NCBI RefSeq assembly: GCF_945956895.1
Contig: NZ_CAMFJF010000009.1
Location: 62,001-126,000 of the forward strand
Source of the DNA: an uncultured Allobosea sp.
GTDB taxonomy: Bacteria > Pseudomonadota > Alphaproteobacteria > Rhizobiales > Beijerinckiaceae
Reading direction: 5' to 3'
DNA length: 64,000 nt
Shown: one piece after another, positions 28,082-38,091 of the stretch
How positions within the stretch are numbered: the stretch's first letter is position 1
Layout of the letters: each line of letters opens with the position of its first letter
Position numbers and translations under genes: made by a program
Notes under the pieces: generated by a model
What the model was told of the DNA's origin: nothing
Databases searched by the model: none
Seen by the model: only the letters and a program-made list of their open reading frames with translations

Positions 28082-30037
28082 ATGGCACAGGATCATCGTC
28101 TCAACCGTCGCGAGACGCTCAAGGCCGGGGCCGCGATCGCCGCCTGCGCCGCCCTCCCCGGAGCGGCCGCCGCGCAGGCCCCGGCGAAGCTGAAGCTGCG
28201 CGTGCTGGAGACCACCGATCTCCACGTCAATGTCGTGCCCTACGACTATTTCCGCGACGGCTCCGACGATACGGTCGGCCTCGCCAAGACCGCGAGCCTG
28301 ATCAAGGCCGCCCAGGGCGAGGTCAAGAACAGCCTGCTCTTCGACAATGGCGATTTCCTGCAGGGTTCCTCGCTCGGCGACTACATCGCCTACAAGAAGG
28401 GGCTGAAGGCCGGCGAGACCCATCCCATGCTCGCGGCGATGAACGCCCTGCCCTATCTCTGCGGCACGCTCGGCAATCACGAGTTCAATTACGGGCTGGA
28501 ATTCCTCGACCATGGCCTCGCCAAGGCCGAGTTCCCGATGGTCTGCGCCAATGTCGAACGCATCGGGGGCTATCCGCTGGTCGATCCCTGGCGCCTGTTC
28601 GAGCAGAGCTTGGAGGACGAGACTGGCGCCAGACATGTGCTCAAGATTGGCGTGATCGGCTTCGTGCCGCCGCAGATCATGCAATGGGACAAGGGCAATC
28701 TCGACGGCAAGATCGTCGCGACCGACATCGTCGACGCCGCCGAGAAGCACATGCGGGACCTGCTCGACGCCCAGCCCGATCTCGTCATCGCACTCTGCCA
28801 TTCCGGCATCGCCGGCGGAACGCGGCGCGGCATGGAGGAGAACGCGGCGCTGCACCTGTCGAAGGTCGACGGCATCGACGTCATCCTGACCGGCCACCAG
28901 CATCTGGTCTTTCCCGGCGGGAAATCCTTCGACGGCATCGCCGGCGTCGACAACGTCAAGGGCTCGCTCAACGGCAAGCCGGCCTGCCAGCCCGGTTTCT
29001 GGGGCTCGCATCTCGGCATCATCGACCTCGAGCTGGAAAAGCGCGGCGAGCGCTGGACGATCGCCGATTTCAAGGTCGAGGCGAAGCCGATCTACGAGCG
29101 CACGCCCGATCGCAAGATCGTGCCGAAGGCCACGGCCGAGCCGGCGATCCTGGCTGCAGTCAAGGCCGACCACGAGGCGACGCTGGCCTATATGCGCGAA
29201 CCGGTCGGCAGTACGGCCGCGCCGATCAATTCCTATTTCGCGCTGGTGGCGGACGATTCCTCGATCCAGATCGTCGCCGAGGCGCAGATCGCCTATGCCA
29301 AGCCGCTGATGGCGCAGACGCGCTGGAAGAACCTGCCGATCCTCTCGGCGGCCGCACCGTTCAAATCGGGCGGGCGCTCCGGCCCTTCATTCTACACCGA
29401 CATTCCCGCCGGCCCGCTGGCCCTGAAGAACATCGCCGATATCTATCTCTACCCGAATACGGTGCAGGTCGTAAAAGTCAGCGGCTCTGACGTAAAGGAA
29501 TGGCTGGAGCGTTCCGCCGGCATCTTCAACCGCATCGACCCCACCAAGAGCGACGAACAGCCCCTGATCAACCCCGCCTTCCCCGCCTTCAATTTCGACG
29601 TGATCGACGGCGTGACCTATCGGATCGACGTCACGCAGGCCTCGCGCTACGACAATGACGGCAAGCTCGTCGCAGCCGAAGCGCACCGCATCCGCGACCT
29701 CGCCTTCGCGGGCCAACCGATCGACGAGAAAGCGGAATTCCTTATCGTCACCAACAACTACCGCGCTGGGGGCGGCGGCAATTTCCCGGGCACGAAGACG
29801 ACGGTGGTGCTGGAAGCACCCGATCTCAACCGCGACGTGATCGTGCGTCATATCCTGGGCAAGAAGACGATCGACCCGAAAGCCGACGGCAACTGGACGC
29901 TCATCTCCTTGCCCGCCAGCGTCAATGCAACCTTCCTGACCTCGCCCGCGGCCGCCGGCAAGCTGCCTGCCGATCTGAAGGCGGAACCGGCCGGAGACGG
30001 ACCGGAAGGTTTCTCCAAGTACCGGCTGCGCGGCTGA
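28082..30037 (+). CDS. bifunctional 2',3'-cyclic-nucleotide 2'-phosphodiesterase/3'-nucleotidase
   Basis: Tat-like 'NRRETLKAGAAIAACAALPGAAAAQA'; 'LRVLETTDLHVNVVPYDYF', 'GNHEFNYGLEFLD', 'VTNNYRAGGGGNFPG'. Confidence 0.9.
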   Translation: MAQDHRLNRRETLKAGAAIAACAALPGAAAAQAPAKLKLRVLETTDLHVNVVPYDYFRDGSDDTVGLAKTASLIKAAQGEVKNSLLFDNGDFLQGSSLGDYIAYKKGLKAGETHPMLAAMNALPYLCGTLGNHEFNYGLEFLDHGLAKAEFPMVCANVERIGGYPLVDPWRLFEQSLEDETGARHVLKIGVIGFVPPQIMQWDKGNLDGKIVATDIVDAAEKHMRDLLDAQPDLVIALCHSGIAGGTRRGMEENAALHLSKVDGIDVILTGHQHLVFPGGKSFDGIAGVDNVKGSLNGKPACQPGFWGSHLGIIDLELEKRGERWTIADFKVEAKPIYERTPDRKIVPKATAEPAILAAVKADHEATLAYMREPVGSTAAPINSYFALVADDSSIQIVAEAQIAYAKPLMAQTRWKNLPILSAAAPFKSGGRSGPSFYTDIPAGPLALKNIADIYLYPNTVQVVKVSGSDVKEWLERSAGIFNRIDPTKSDEQPLINPAFPAFNFDVIDGVTYRIDVTQASRYDNDGKLVAAEAHRIRDLAFAGQPIDEKAEFLIVTNNYRAGGGGNFPGTKTTVVLEAPDLNRDVIVRHILGKKTIDPKADGNWTLISLPASVNATFLTSPAAAGKLPADLKAEPAGDGPEGFSKYRLRG

Positions 30038-30156
30038 CGGCGCGGCACGGGCGGCAAGCTATAATTTGTCGGCGAAACCTCCGAAGCGACATACAGTTCT
30101 TTAATAGATTTTTAGCGAGGATAGCAGGCACGCCAGACGACCAGCAGACATAGATA

Positions 30157-32112
30157 GTGACGGGACGCCTGATGATCGTCGACGTTCATGAGAACGACAG
30201 CGCGATGAAATCGGAGCTTGTGGCAGCGCTCTATGCCACGCCCGGAACGATCTTCATCGGCACCGTCACGGTTGCGGCGGTCATGGCTGCGAGCGGACTT
30301 CTGACGGGCGATCTCGCCTTCCACGCGATGGCCGCGATCATGGTCGCGCTCGGCGTGTTCCGCTATCTCTCGCACCGCTACTACAAGGGTATCCATCTCG
30401 CCTCGGCCAATGAGAGCCAGATCGGCACGCTGGAAAATCTCGTCATGGCCGGCGCCTGGTCGACCGCAGCCCTGATCTCGGGTTTCGGCAGCTATGCCAT
30501 CCTGCGCTACCCCTACGAACCCGTCGCGGCGCTGGCGATCGCCCAGACGATCGGCTATCTCGCCGGCATTTCCGGACGCAACAGCTCGCGGCCCGTGATT
30601 ACCCGCGTGCAGGTGCTGGCGGCTGCAACGCCTTTCACCCTCGCCCTGCTTTGGACGCGGGACCCGGCCTATCTGGTGATCGGGCTCTCGGTCCTACTCA
30701 CCACCGTCCTGACCTTCTCCAGCGCCCAGGTGATTCACGAAATCTTCCTCGCCCGGCTGCGCACGATGCGCGAACTGGAGCATCTGGCCGTCAACGACAC
30801 GATCACGAGCCTGTACAACCGCCGCGGCTTCATGCGGGAAATCCGGCAGATGGCCGCCTCCGGGCTTCCGGTCACGCTGATCTCGATCGATATCGACCGC
30901 TTCAAGAGCATCAATGACAGCCTGGGCCACGATATCGGCGATGCGCTGCTGCAGGGCTTCAGCGAGACGCTGATTACCGAGCTCGGCGCCGGCGATATCG
31001 CCGCACGCACCGGCGGCGACGAGTTCATGGTCGCGACCCCGCGCGATGCCGAGAGCGCGAGCGCGCTCGCCGCCCGCCTGGTCATGATGCTCGCGAGCCA
31101 ACGCGTCATCGGCGGCCGCCACATCACCGCCACGGCCAGCATGGGCATTGCGCCGGCCGGCTGCGCTGCCTCGATCGACGAGGCCCTGAAATGCGTCGAT
31201 ATCGCCCTCTACCGGGCCAAGCTCGACGGGAGGAACCGTTTCGTCATGTATACCGACGCCATTCGCAACGAGCATGAAGACGGCGTGGCACTGGAAACGG
31301 AGCTGCGCGACGCCATCCGCCGCGGTGAGTTCGAACTCCACTTCCAGCCGATCTACAACCCGCGCTCCGGCACCGCGACCATGGCGGAGGCGCTGCTGCG
31401 CTGGCGGCACCCGCGGCGCGGCATGGTCAGCCCCGAGATCTTCATCCCGCTGGCCGAACGGACCGGCCTCATCACCGTGCTCGGCTCCTGGGTGCTCGGC
31501 GAGGCGATCCGGACGGCCTTGTCCTGGCCGCGCAGCGTCGGCGTCAGCGTCAATGTCTCGGCCCGCCAGTTCGACCATGGCCATGACATCGTCGGTGTCG
31601 TCGAGGCGCTGCTCAGGATGAGCGGCATCGAACCGCAGCGGCTCACGATCGAGATCACCGAGAGCTCACTGATCGACGATCCCGACCATGTCGTGTCCCG
31701 CCTCGTCGCGCTGCGCGCGCTCGGCGTGCGGATCGCGCTCGACGATTTCGGCACGGGCTATTCCTCGCTCAGCTATCTCGCGCATCTGCCGATCGACACG
31801 ATCAAGATCGACCAGGCCTTCACCCAGGAGATCGGTACCTCGCGCAAGGCGGATTCGCTGATGAACGCGATCGCCCAGCTCGCGCACGACCTGAAGCTGC
31901 GCCTGATCATCGAGGGTGTGGAGACGCAGGAGCAGCTCACCGTCATCGAAAAGCACGCCGTCCACGGCATTCAGGGCTATATCTTCGCCCGGCCGATGAC
32001 AGCGGCCGATTTGCTGCCCATGATCGGCAACCGTGTTCCCACGGGGCGGATGGGGTCGGCGCGCTCGCGCTCCGGCTCGCGCAAGCCGGGCCGCTACAGT
32101 CAGGTCGCCTGA
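30157..32112 (+). CDS. membrane-anchored bifunctional diguanylate cyclase/phosphodiesterase (GGDEF-EAL)
   Basis: N-terminal TM helices; 'ARTGGDEFMVA'; 'AEALLRWRHP', 'LDDFGTGYSSLSYL', 'IEGVETQEQ'; exact start uncertain. Confidence 0.92.
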   Translation: MTGRLMIVDVHENDSAMKSELVAALYATPGTIFIGTVTVAAVMAASGLLTGDLAFHAMAAIMVALGVFRYLSHRYYKGIHLASANESQIGTLENLVMAGAWSTAALISGFGSYAILRYPYEPVAALAIAQTIGYLAGISGRNSSRPVITRVQVLAAATPFTLALLWTRDPAYLVIGLSVLLTTVLTFSSAQVIHEIFLARLRTMRELEHLAVNDTITSLYNRRGFMREIRQMAASGLPVTLISIDIDRFKSINDSLGHDIGDALLQGFSETLITELGAGDIAARTGGDEFMVATPRDAESASALAARLVMMLASQRVIGGRHITATASMGIAPAGCAASIDEALKCVDIALYRAKLDGRNRFVMYTDAIRNEHEDGVALETELRDAIRRGEFELHFQPIYNPRSGTATMAEALLRWRHPRRGMVSPEIFIPLAERTGLITVLGSWVLGEAIRTALSWPRSVGVSVNVSARQFDHGHDIVGVVEALLRMSGIEPQRLTIEITESSLIDDPDHVVSRLVALRALGVRIALDDFGTGYSSLSYLAHLPIDTIKIDQAFTQEIGTSRKADSLMNAIAQLAHDLKLRLIIEGVETQEQLTVIEKHAVHGIQGYIFARPMTAADLLPMIGNRVPTGRMGSARSRSGSRKPGRYSQVA

Positions 32113-32162
32113 CACGCCCCGGACGCAGACGACCGCGCGAGCCGGAGGCCCAGAGGCTGCTG

Positions 32163-33203
32163 ATGCAACGCCCGAACTATCCGAGCGGGAAGGATCTGCT
32201 GAGCGCGGACGCCGTCTCGCGCTTCGATCTCGACGACATCATCGAGCGTGCCGAGCGGCATCTGCATGAGGAAGAGCTCGAAAAGGCCGGCCTGCCCCTG
32301 CCCGAACAGCCGCCGGCCCCGCGCCGCCGGCCCAAGGTCATCGCCACCCTGTTCGACCAGCGCAGCACGCGCACGCGCCTCGGCTTCCAGACCGCGGCTG
32401 CCCGGCTCGGCCACCAGTCGATCGACGCCTATGACACCGATCGCAGCCGGATGGGCACGGCGACGGGCGAATCGATCGAGGACCACATCCACACGGTCGA
32501 GCTCTATAGCGACCTGCTGATCGTGCGCTCGCATATGGAGGACATGCCCTATCGCGTCGGGCGCCTGAGCTATCTGCCGGTCATCAATGCCGGCAACGGG
32601 GCCGACGAGCATCCGACCCAAGCCCTGGTCGACATCTTCGCCATCCGCCAGATGCGCGGCCCGATCGAAACTCTCAGCATCGCCCTGTCGAGCGATTCGC
32701 GGGCGCGCTTCGCGATCTCCTTCGTGAAGATGCTGCGCCTCTCGCCGCCGAAGCGTTTCACGCTGTGCTGCCTGCCGAACACCCCGATCAACCCGGCAAT
32801 GCGCGAAGCGATGACCGTCCTCGCCGATCTCGGCACACAGGTCGGCCTCGTCCACGACATCCGCCATACGCTCGACCATGACGTGCTCAGCATCCAGATG
32901 CAGGACATGAGCAAATTCGCCCACGCGTCCCTCGGCAACGAGGCCGTCGACAAGGAAAAAGAGAGCGAACCCTTCACCCTGACCGCCCGCAAGGTCCTCG
33001 ACGCCCGCTCAGACACGTTGATCCTCAACCCCCTTCCGCGCTTCTCGGAGCTCGACACCTCATGCGACAGCCTCCCGAACGCAGGCTATTTCCGCCAGGT
33101 CCAGCTTTCCGTGCCGATGCGAATGGCCATCCTGGAGCGCATGTTGCTGGGAATACCCTGGACGGGACAAGCCGAGGGTTTCCGGCCTTCCTCGGGTGGA
33201 TGA
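32163..33203 (+). CDS. aspartate/ornithine carbamoyltransferase family protein, divergent
   Basis: 'LFDQRSTRTRLGFQTAAARLG', 'HPTQALVDIFAIR', 'LILNPLPRFSEL', 'AGYFRQVQLSVPMRMAILERML'. Confidence 0.85.
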   Translation: MQRPNYPSGKDLLSADAVSRFDLDDIIERAERHLHEEELEKAGLPLPEQPPAPRRRPKVIATLFDQRSTRTRLGFQTAAARLGHQSIDAYDTDRSRMGTATGESIEDHIHTVELYSDLLIVRSHMEDMPYRVGRLSYLPVINAGNGADEHPTQALVDIFAIRQMRGPIETLSIALSSDSRARFAISFVKMLRLSPPKRFTLCCLPNTPINPAMREAMTVLADLGTQVGLVHDIRHTLDHDVLSIQMQDMSKFAHASLGNEAVDKEKESEPFTLTARKVLDARSDTLILNPLPRFSELDTSCDSLPNAGYFRQVQLSVPMRMAILERMLLGIPWTGQAEGFRPSSGG

Positions 33204-34105
33204 GCGCCTACCTCGTCTCGTATCTCGCGATCGCCCTCTCCATCCGCCTTCTCGCCGGCTATCTCACCGTCATCGAAATCGGCCTGCTGCGCTCGGTCGG
33301 CAGCCTGGCCATCGCAGGCTCGGCCGTCTGGGCGGGTGGAGCCGAAGAGCGCCGCAAAATCCTGCCGGCGAAACTGCGCGAGGATATCGCCCGCAGCGTG
33401 CTGCATCTTGCCGGCTCTCTCGCGCTGATCTGGAGCCTGGCCCATCTGCCCCTGGCGCTCGTCACCACCATCGAATTCTCCGGCCCGCTCTTCGCGGCCC
33501 TGCTGCTGTTCCTGGCCTTGCGCCGCAGGCCCGGCACCGGCCCGGCGGTCGGGCTTGTCGTGCTCGCGACCGGCATCGGGCTCCTGGTGTTCAGGCTGAA
33601 CGCGGTGCCCAATAGCGACCTCGCCATCGCCATCGGCGCGGTTGCAGTGCTAACCACGACCAATCTCATGCTGGCGCGGCTGGCGGCACAGCGCAGCACG
33701 CTCTCCATCGTGCTGCTGATGCACGCAATCCAGCTGCCGCTCTACCTGCTGCTCTGGTTCTTCGTGCCGGAGCAATGGTCGCCGCCGTCACAGCCTTACC
33801 GGCTCGCCTTCGCATTGCCGGAACTTGCCGTGATCGGCGGAACGGTGCTGGCGCTGATCGTTGGCGGTTTCGTCTCGCAGGCCGCGCTCGCCAATGCCTC
33901 GCGCCACGCTTCGCCGCTGCAGCTGTGCAGCGCCGACACCCTGCGCGTGCCGCTGATCACGCTCGCGGCCTATCTGCTGCTGGCAGAGCTGCCGCCGGCG
34001 GAACTTTGGCTACCGGGGCTCTGGGTTCTCTGCGGCGTCGTCATCACCAGCCTGCCGACGACAGTCGGCAGGAAGCTGCGCCCGGAACAGGCCGAGCGCG
34101 GCTGA
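33200..34105 (+). CDS. EamA/RhtA-like transporter
   Basis: ATG at 33200 overlaps carbamoyltransferase stop (ATGA); about 9-10 hydrophobic segments; 'LALIWSLAHLPLALVTTIEFSGPLFAALL'. Confidence 0.82.
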   Translation: MSAYLVSYLAIALSIRLLAGYLTVIEIGLLRSVGSLAIAGSAVWAGGAEERRKILPAKLREDIARSVLHLAGSLALIWSLAHLPLALVTTIEFSGPLFAALLLFLALRRRPGTGPAVGLVVLATGIGLLVFRLNAVPNSDLAIAIGAVAVLTTTNLMLARLAAQRSTLSIVLLMHAIQLPLYLLLWFFVPEQWSPPSQPYRLAFALPELAVIGGTVLALIVGGFVSQAALANASRHASPLQLCSADTLRVPLITLAAYLLLAELPPAELWLPGLWVLCGVVITSLPTTVGRKLRPEQAERG

Positions 34106-34114
34106 ATCTGGACT

Positions 34115-34855
34115 TCAGGGCGCGATCTCGAAGATCACGTTGACCTGCGTCCGGTAGGTGTTCTCGCCGCTCGCCAGCGGCACGGACGCGTCGCTGGCTG
34201 CCATGCGGACCGCGCCGCCATAGGGCATCGGGCGCGGCATGCTCGACTGCTCCTCGATCGAGAGGATCTTGCCCAGCTTGACCTCCGCCGCCTCGGCCAG
34301 GGTCTTGGCACGCGCGATCGCATCGGCGACCGCACGCTTGCGTGCCTCGGTGAGCGTCGGCTTCATGTCGTCCTTGACGAAGGCGATGCCGCCGCCCTGG
34401 TTGACGCCGAGTCCGACCGCCTTGTCGAGGATGCCGCCGGCATCGGCGAGATTGCGGACCCGGACGGTCAGCGCATTGCTGACGCTGTAGCCGGTGATCT
34501 TCGGTTCGGCGGCGCGATCCTTGCCCGGCTGGGCATAGCGCGGCTGGATGCCGAGGCCCGAGGTCTGGAGATCGCGCTCGGCGACGCCGGCCTCCTTCAG
34601 GGCCGCCAGCACCTGCTTCATCGCCTCGTTGTTGGCCGTCAGAGCGGCCCGCGCCGTCTCGGCCTCGCGCAGGACGGTGAGGTTGAGGATCGCCATGTCC
34701 GGCGCGACGCTGACCTCGCCTTCCCCGATCACACTGATGCGCGGCGAGGAACGCCGGCCGGCATCCTCCTGAGCCGTGGCGGAGGTAACCGGGAGCATCG
34801 CGGCGGCGATCAGGGCGGCTCCGGCCAAAGCGGGGACGAAGAGGTTGGACATCAT
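34115..34855 (-). CDS. SIMPL (DUF541) domain periplasmic protein, BP26-like
   Basis: Signal peptide; 'RISVIGEGEVSVAPDMAILNLTVLREAETARAALTANNEAMKQVLAALKEAGV'. Confidence 0.87.
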   Translation of the reverse strand: MMSNLFVPALAGAALIAAAMLPVTSATAQEDAGRRSSPRISVIGEGEVSVAPDMAILNLTVLREAETARAALTANNEAMKQVLAALKEAGVAERDLQTSGLGIQPRYAQPGKDRAAEPKITGYSVSNALTVRVRNLADAGGILDKAVGLGVNQGGGIAFVKDDMKPTLTEARKRAVADAIARAKTLAEAAEVKLGKILSIEEQSSMPRPMPYGGAVRMAASDASVPLASGENTYRTQVNVIFEIAP

Positions 34856-34930
34856 GGCTCCTGCAAATTCTGCGGCGAACGGCCGTCACGATGCCAAAGC
34901 GCCCGATGATGTCGAAATTATCACGAGGCA

Positions 34931-35335
34931 GTGGCGATCGAGGCTATGCTGCCTGTCAGGCTCGTCGACGCCCCTTCCCTCTCAACGATCGAGGCGATCG
35001 TGATCATTGCTCAGCGCGTGTTGACCTATGCCGTTCCGGGAAACGCATGTGACGTCATGATCAGCCTATGCGCTCCTGTACGCGGCGAGCGCGAGTGGAG
35101 CTGCGCTTACGAGATCGTTTGGCCCGGCGAACCACGCCGCGGCTTCGGCTACGGCGTGGACGGAGCGCAAGCACTCCTGCTCGCGCTTCAGGCCATCGGC
35201 ACGGAGATCTATACCAGCAACCATCACCGCTCGGGCTGGCTGTATTGGGAACAACCCGGCCAAGGCTACGGCTTCCCCGTACCGTCAGCGATCCGCGATC
35301 TGCTCGTCGGTGAAGATGCCCGCCTTTACGGCTGA
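34931..35335 (+). CDS. hypothetical protein (possibly DUF6968-like)
   Basis: 134 aa ORF; 'WSCAYEIVWPGEPRRGFGYGVDGAQALLLALQAIG'. Confidence 0.6.
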   Translation: MAIEAMLPVRLVDAPSLSTIEAIVIIAQRVLTYAVPGNACDVMISLCAPVRGEREWSCAYEIVWPGEPRRGFGYGVDGAQALLLALQAIGTEIYTSNHHRSGWLYWEQPGQGYGFPVPSAIRDLLVGEDARLYG

Positions 35336-35337
35336 GG

Positions 35338-37026
35338 CTATTCCTCGACCAATCGCCGCGCGATGACCTGCGCCTGAATCTCGGCCGCGCCCTCGAAGAT
35401 GTTGAGGATGCGGGCGTCGCAGAGCACGCGGCTGACCGGATATTCCAGCGCGAAGCCGTTGCCGCCATGGATCTGCAGGGCGTTGTCGGCCGCCGCCCAG
35501 GCGACGCGGGCGCCCAAGAGCTTGGCCATGCCGGCCTCGAGGTCGCAGCGCCGGTCGGCATCCTTCTCGCGGGCGGCGAAATAGGTGAGCTGGCGGGCGA
35601 TCAGGATCTCGGCCGCCATCATCGCCAGCTTGTCGGCGACGCGCGGGAAGGCGATCAGCGGCTTGCCGAACTGGATTCTTTCCTGCGCGTAGCGCAACCC
35701 CAGATCGAAGGCCGATTGCGCCACGCCGATGGCGCGCGCCGCCGTCTGGATGCGCGCCGCCTCGAAGGTCTGCATGAGCTGCTTGAAGCCCTGGCCGGGC
35801 ACGCCGCCGAGCAGGTTCTCGGCCTTCACTTCGAAACCGTCGAAGGCGAGCTCATATTCCTTCATGCCGCGATAGCCGAGCACCTCGATCTCGCCGCCGG
35901 TCAAACCTTCGACCGGGAAGGGATCGGAATCGCTGCCCCGCGGCTTCTCCGCGATCAGCATCGAGAGCCCCTTGTAGCCCGGCTCCGACGGGTCGGTGCG
36001 CACGAGCAACGTCATGATGTCGGCGCGGACGGGATGGGTGATCCAGGTCTTGTTGCCATGGACCTTCCAGATTGCTTCAGCCCCCTCGCCCTCCTTCACT
36101 GCCTTGGTGCGCAGCGAGGCGAGGTCCGAGCCGGTATTGGGCTCCGTGAAGACGGCCGTCGGCAGAACCTCGCCTGAGGCGATCTTCGGCAGCCACTGCT
36201 CCTTCTGCTCGGGCGTGCCGCCGCAGAGGATCAGCTCGGCCGCGATCTCCGAGCGGGTGCCGAGCGAGCCGACCCCGATATAGCCACGCGACAGCTCTTC
36301 CGAGACGACGCACATCGAGACCTTCGACAGGCCCATGCCGCCGAATTCCTCGGGGATGGTCAGGCCGAAGACGCCGAGCTCGGCCATCTTCTCGACCACC
36401 GGCATCGGGATGTACTCGTTCTCCAGATGCCATTCATGGGCGTGGGGCGTGACCTCGACGGCGCAGAAGCGACGCATCTCCGAGCGGATCGCCTCCAGCG
36501 TCTCGTCGAGGCCGGGATCGCCGACGCTGTGAGAACCATCGCTCTGGCTGAACAAAGCAACGAAGCGGGCGCGGTTCTCCGGGGTGTTGCCCTCGGCGAT
36601 CAAGGCCTCGGCAGCGTCCGAGCAGGCGGCGGCGACGGCCTTCTGCGAGAGGCCGAGCGCCGGCAGCCGGAGGATCTCGCCCTGGCTCATCGGAATGCCG
36701 CCAAAGATCTGGGCGGCGTATTCGCCGGCGCCGATGCGCAGCGCGTAGTCCTCGACGGCGCCGTAACGGCCTTCCGCCTCGAGGCGCTCGCCATAGGCCT
36801 TGAGCTCGCGCAAAGCGGTGACATAGGTCGCGAGCCAGGACAGGCCGTGAGCCGCGTGCTGCTCAGCCTCCAGCCGGACAGAGGAGATGCGGCCCTCGAC
36901 CAGCACCTTCTGCCGCACCGCGGCAACGGCCTCCTGGAACAGGGTCTCGAAGCCGGGCAGCGCCGCCGCGATCAACTCGATCGCATTCACGCGATTCTCA
37001 GCCTTTGCGGCCGTATTGGCGTTCAT
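35338..37026 (-). CDS. acyl-CoA dehydrogenase
   Basis: Start MNANTAAKAENRVNAIEL at 37026; 'GLTIPEEFGGMGLSKVSMCVVSEELSRGY', 'FTEPNTGSDLASLRTKAV', 'QIHGGNGFALEYPVSRVLCDARI'. Confidence 0.9.
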   Translation of the reverse strand: MNANTAAKAENRVNAIELIAAALPGFETLFQEAVAAVRQKVLVEGRISSVRLEAEQHAAHGLSWLATYVTALRELKAYGERLEAEGRYGAVEDYALRIGAGEYAAQIFGGIPMSQGEILRLPALGLSQKAVAAACSDAAEALIAEGNTPENRARFVALFSQSDGSHSVGDPGLDETLEAIRSEMRRFCAVEVTPHAHEWHLENEYIPMPVVEKMAELGVFGLTIPEEFGGMGLSKVSMCVVSEELSRGYIGVGSLGTRSEIAAELILCGGTPEQKEQWLPKIASGEVLPTAVFTEPNTGSDLASLRTKAVKEGEGAEAIWKVHGNKTWITHPVRADIMTLLVRTDPSEPGYKGLSMLIAEKPRGSDSDPFPVEGLTGGEIEVLGYRGMKEYELAFDGFEVKAENLLGGVPGQGFKQLMQTFEAARIQTAARAIGVAQSAFDLGLRYAQERIQFGKPLIAFPRVADKLAMMAAEILIARQLTYFAAREKDADRRCDLEAGMAKLLGARVAWAAADNALQIHGGNGFALEYPVSRVLCDARILNIFEGAAEIQAQVIARRLVEE

Positions 37027-37106
37027 GGTCTTCGACCCTCCCTTTGTTGCGACGCAGCATAAGAGGAGATCAAGCGAAACCGAAACCCTCCTTTTTGGGG
37101 AGAAGC

Positions 37107-37988
37107 CTATTTGCGGCTGGCGAGCACGACGCCGACGATCGTCACGGCCATGCCGCCGATCTGGAGCGGGGTCAACGTTTCCCCGAAGAGCAGCCAGGCC
37201 TCGACCGCGACGAGGGCCGGGACAAGATAGAGGAAGGTGACGATGCGCGAGACCTCGCCGCGCCGGAGCATGTAGAAATAGAGCCCGATACCACCCAGCG
37301 AGAGCACGACGGCCGACCAGGCGAGGACCAGCCACATGGTCAGGTTCCACTCGATCCGCATCGGCTCGAAGGCATAGGCGAAGGGCAGGACGACGAAGCA
37401 GGCCGCGACATACTGGATCGCCGTCACCGTGCGCAGGTCGCCGGTGGAGATGTGCGTCTTCTGGTAGAAGGAGCCGAAGGTCACCGAGAACATGCCGATC
37501 ACGTTGATCAGGATCGGCCCGAGGACGCCCCAGAGCGCCGCAGGCTCGACCCCGGCCAATTGCGGCTCCAGCACCAGGGCGATGCCGACGAAGCCGCAGA
37601 GGATGCCGAGCCAGCGGATCGGGGAGATGCGCTCTCCGAGCAGCGCAGGCGCGAAAAGTGCGGTCAGCACCGGCTGCAGACCGGCGATGAGCCCGGAAAT
37701 ACCCGCCGGCAGACCATGGCGCACCGCCCACCAGACGCCGCCGAGATAGATGCCGTGCAGCAGGACGCCGGAGACGGCGGCATTCCGCAAGGCGCGCCTG
37801 CTGCGCGGCCAGGGCGCGCCCGTCGCCAGCGCCAACAAGGAGATGATGAGCGCCGCGCTGGCAAAGCGCACGACCAGAAAGGTCAGGGCATCGGCATAGC
37901 GGGCCGAATAGCCGGCGACAACCCAGCCCGAGGACCAGAGAAAGGTGAAGATAAGCGGGATCGCGCGCAGGATGAAAGGCGAGGACAT
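37107..37988 (-). CDS. EamA family (DMT) transporter
   Basis: Start MSSPFILRAIPLIFTFLWSSGWVVAGYSARYADALTFLVVRF; 10 TM-like segments. Confidence 0.87.
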   Translation of the reverse strand: MSSPFILRAIPLIFTFLWSSGWVVAGYSARYADALTFLVVRFASAALIISLLALATGAPWPRSRRALRNAAVSGVLLHGIYLGGVWWAVRHGLPAGISGLIAGLQPVLTALFAPALLGERISPIRWLGILCGFVGIALVLEPQLAGVEPAALWGVLGPILINVIGMFSVTFGSFYQKTHISTGDLRTVTAIQYVAACFVVLPFAYAFEPMRIEWNLTMWLVLAWSAVVLSLGGIGLYFYMLRRGEVSRIVTFLYLVPALVAVEAWLLFGETLTPLQIGGMAVTIVGVVLASRK

Positions 37989-38091
37989 CGGAACCTGAAG
38001 CCGCCGGGCTTTGTCGTCTCTAGCGCCGATCGGCAGTCGCAGACAGAGCGCCAACGCGCCCTGCCCATGCTCCCATCGGGATGGCCATGCC

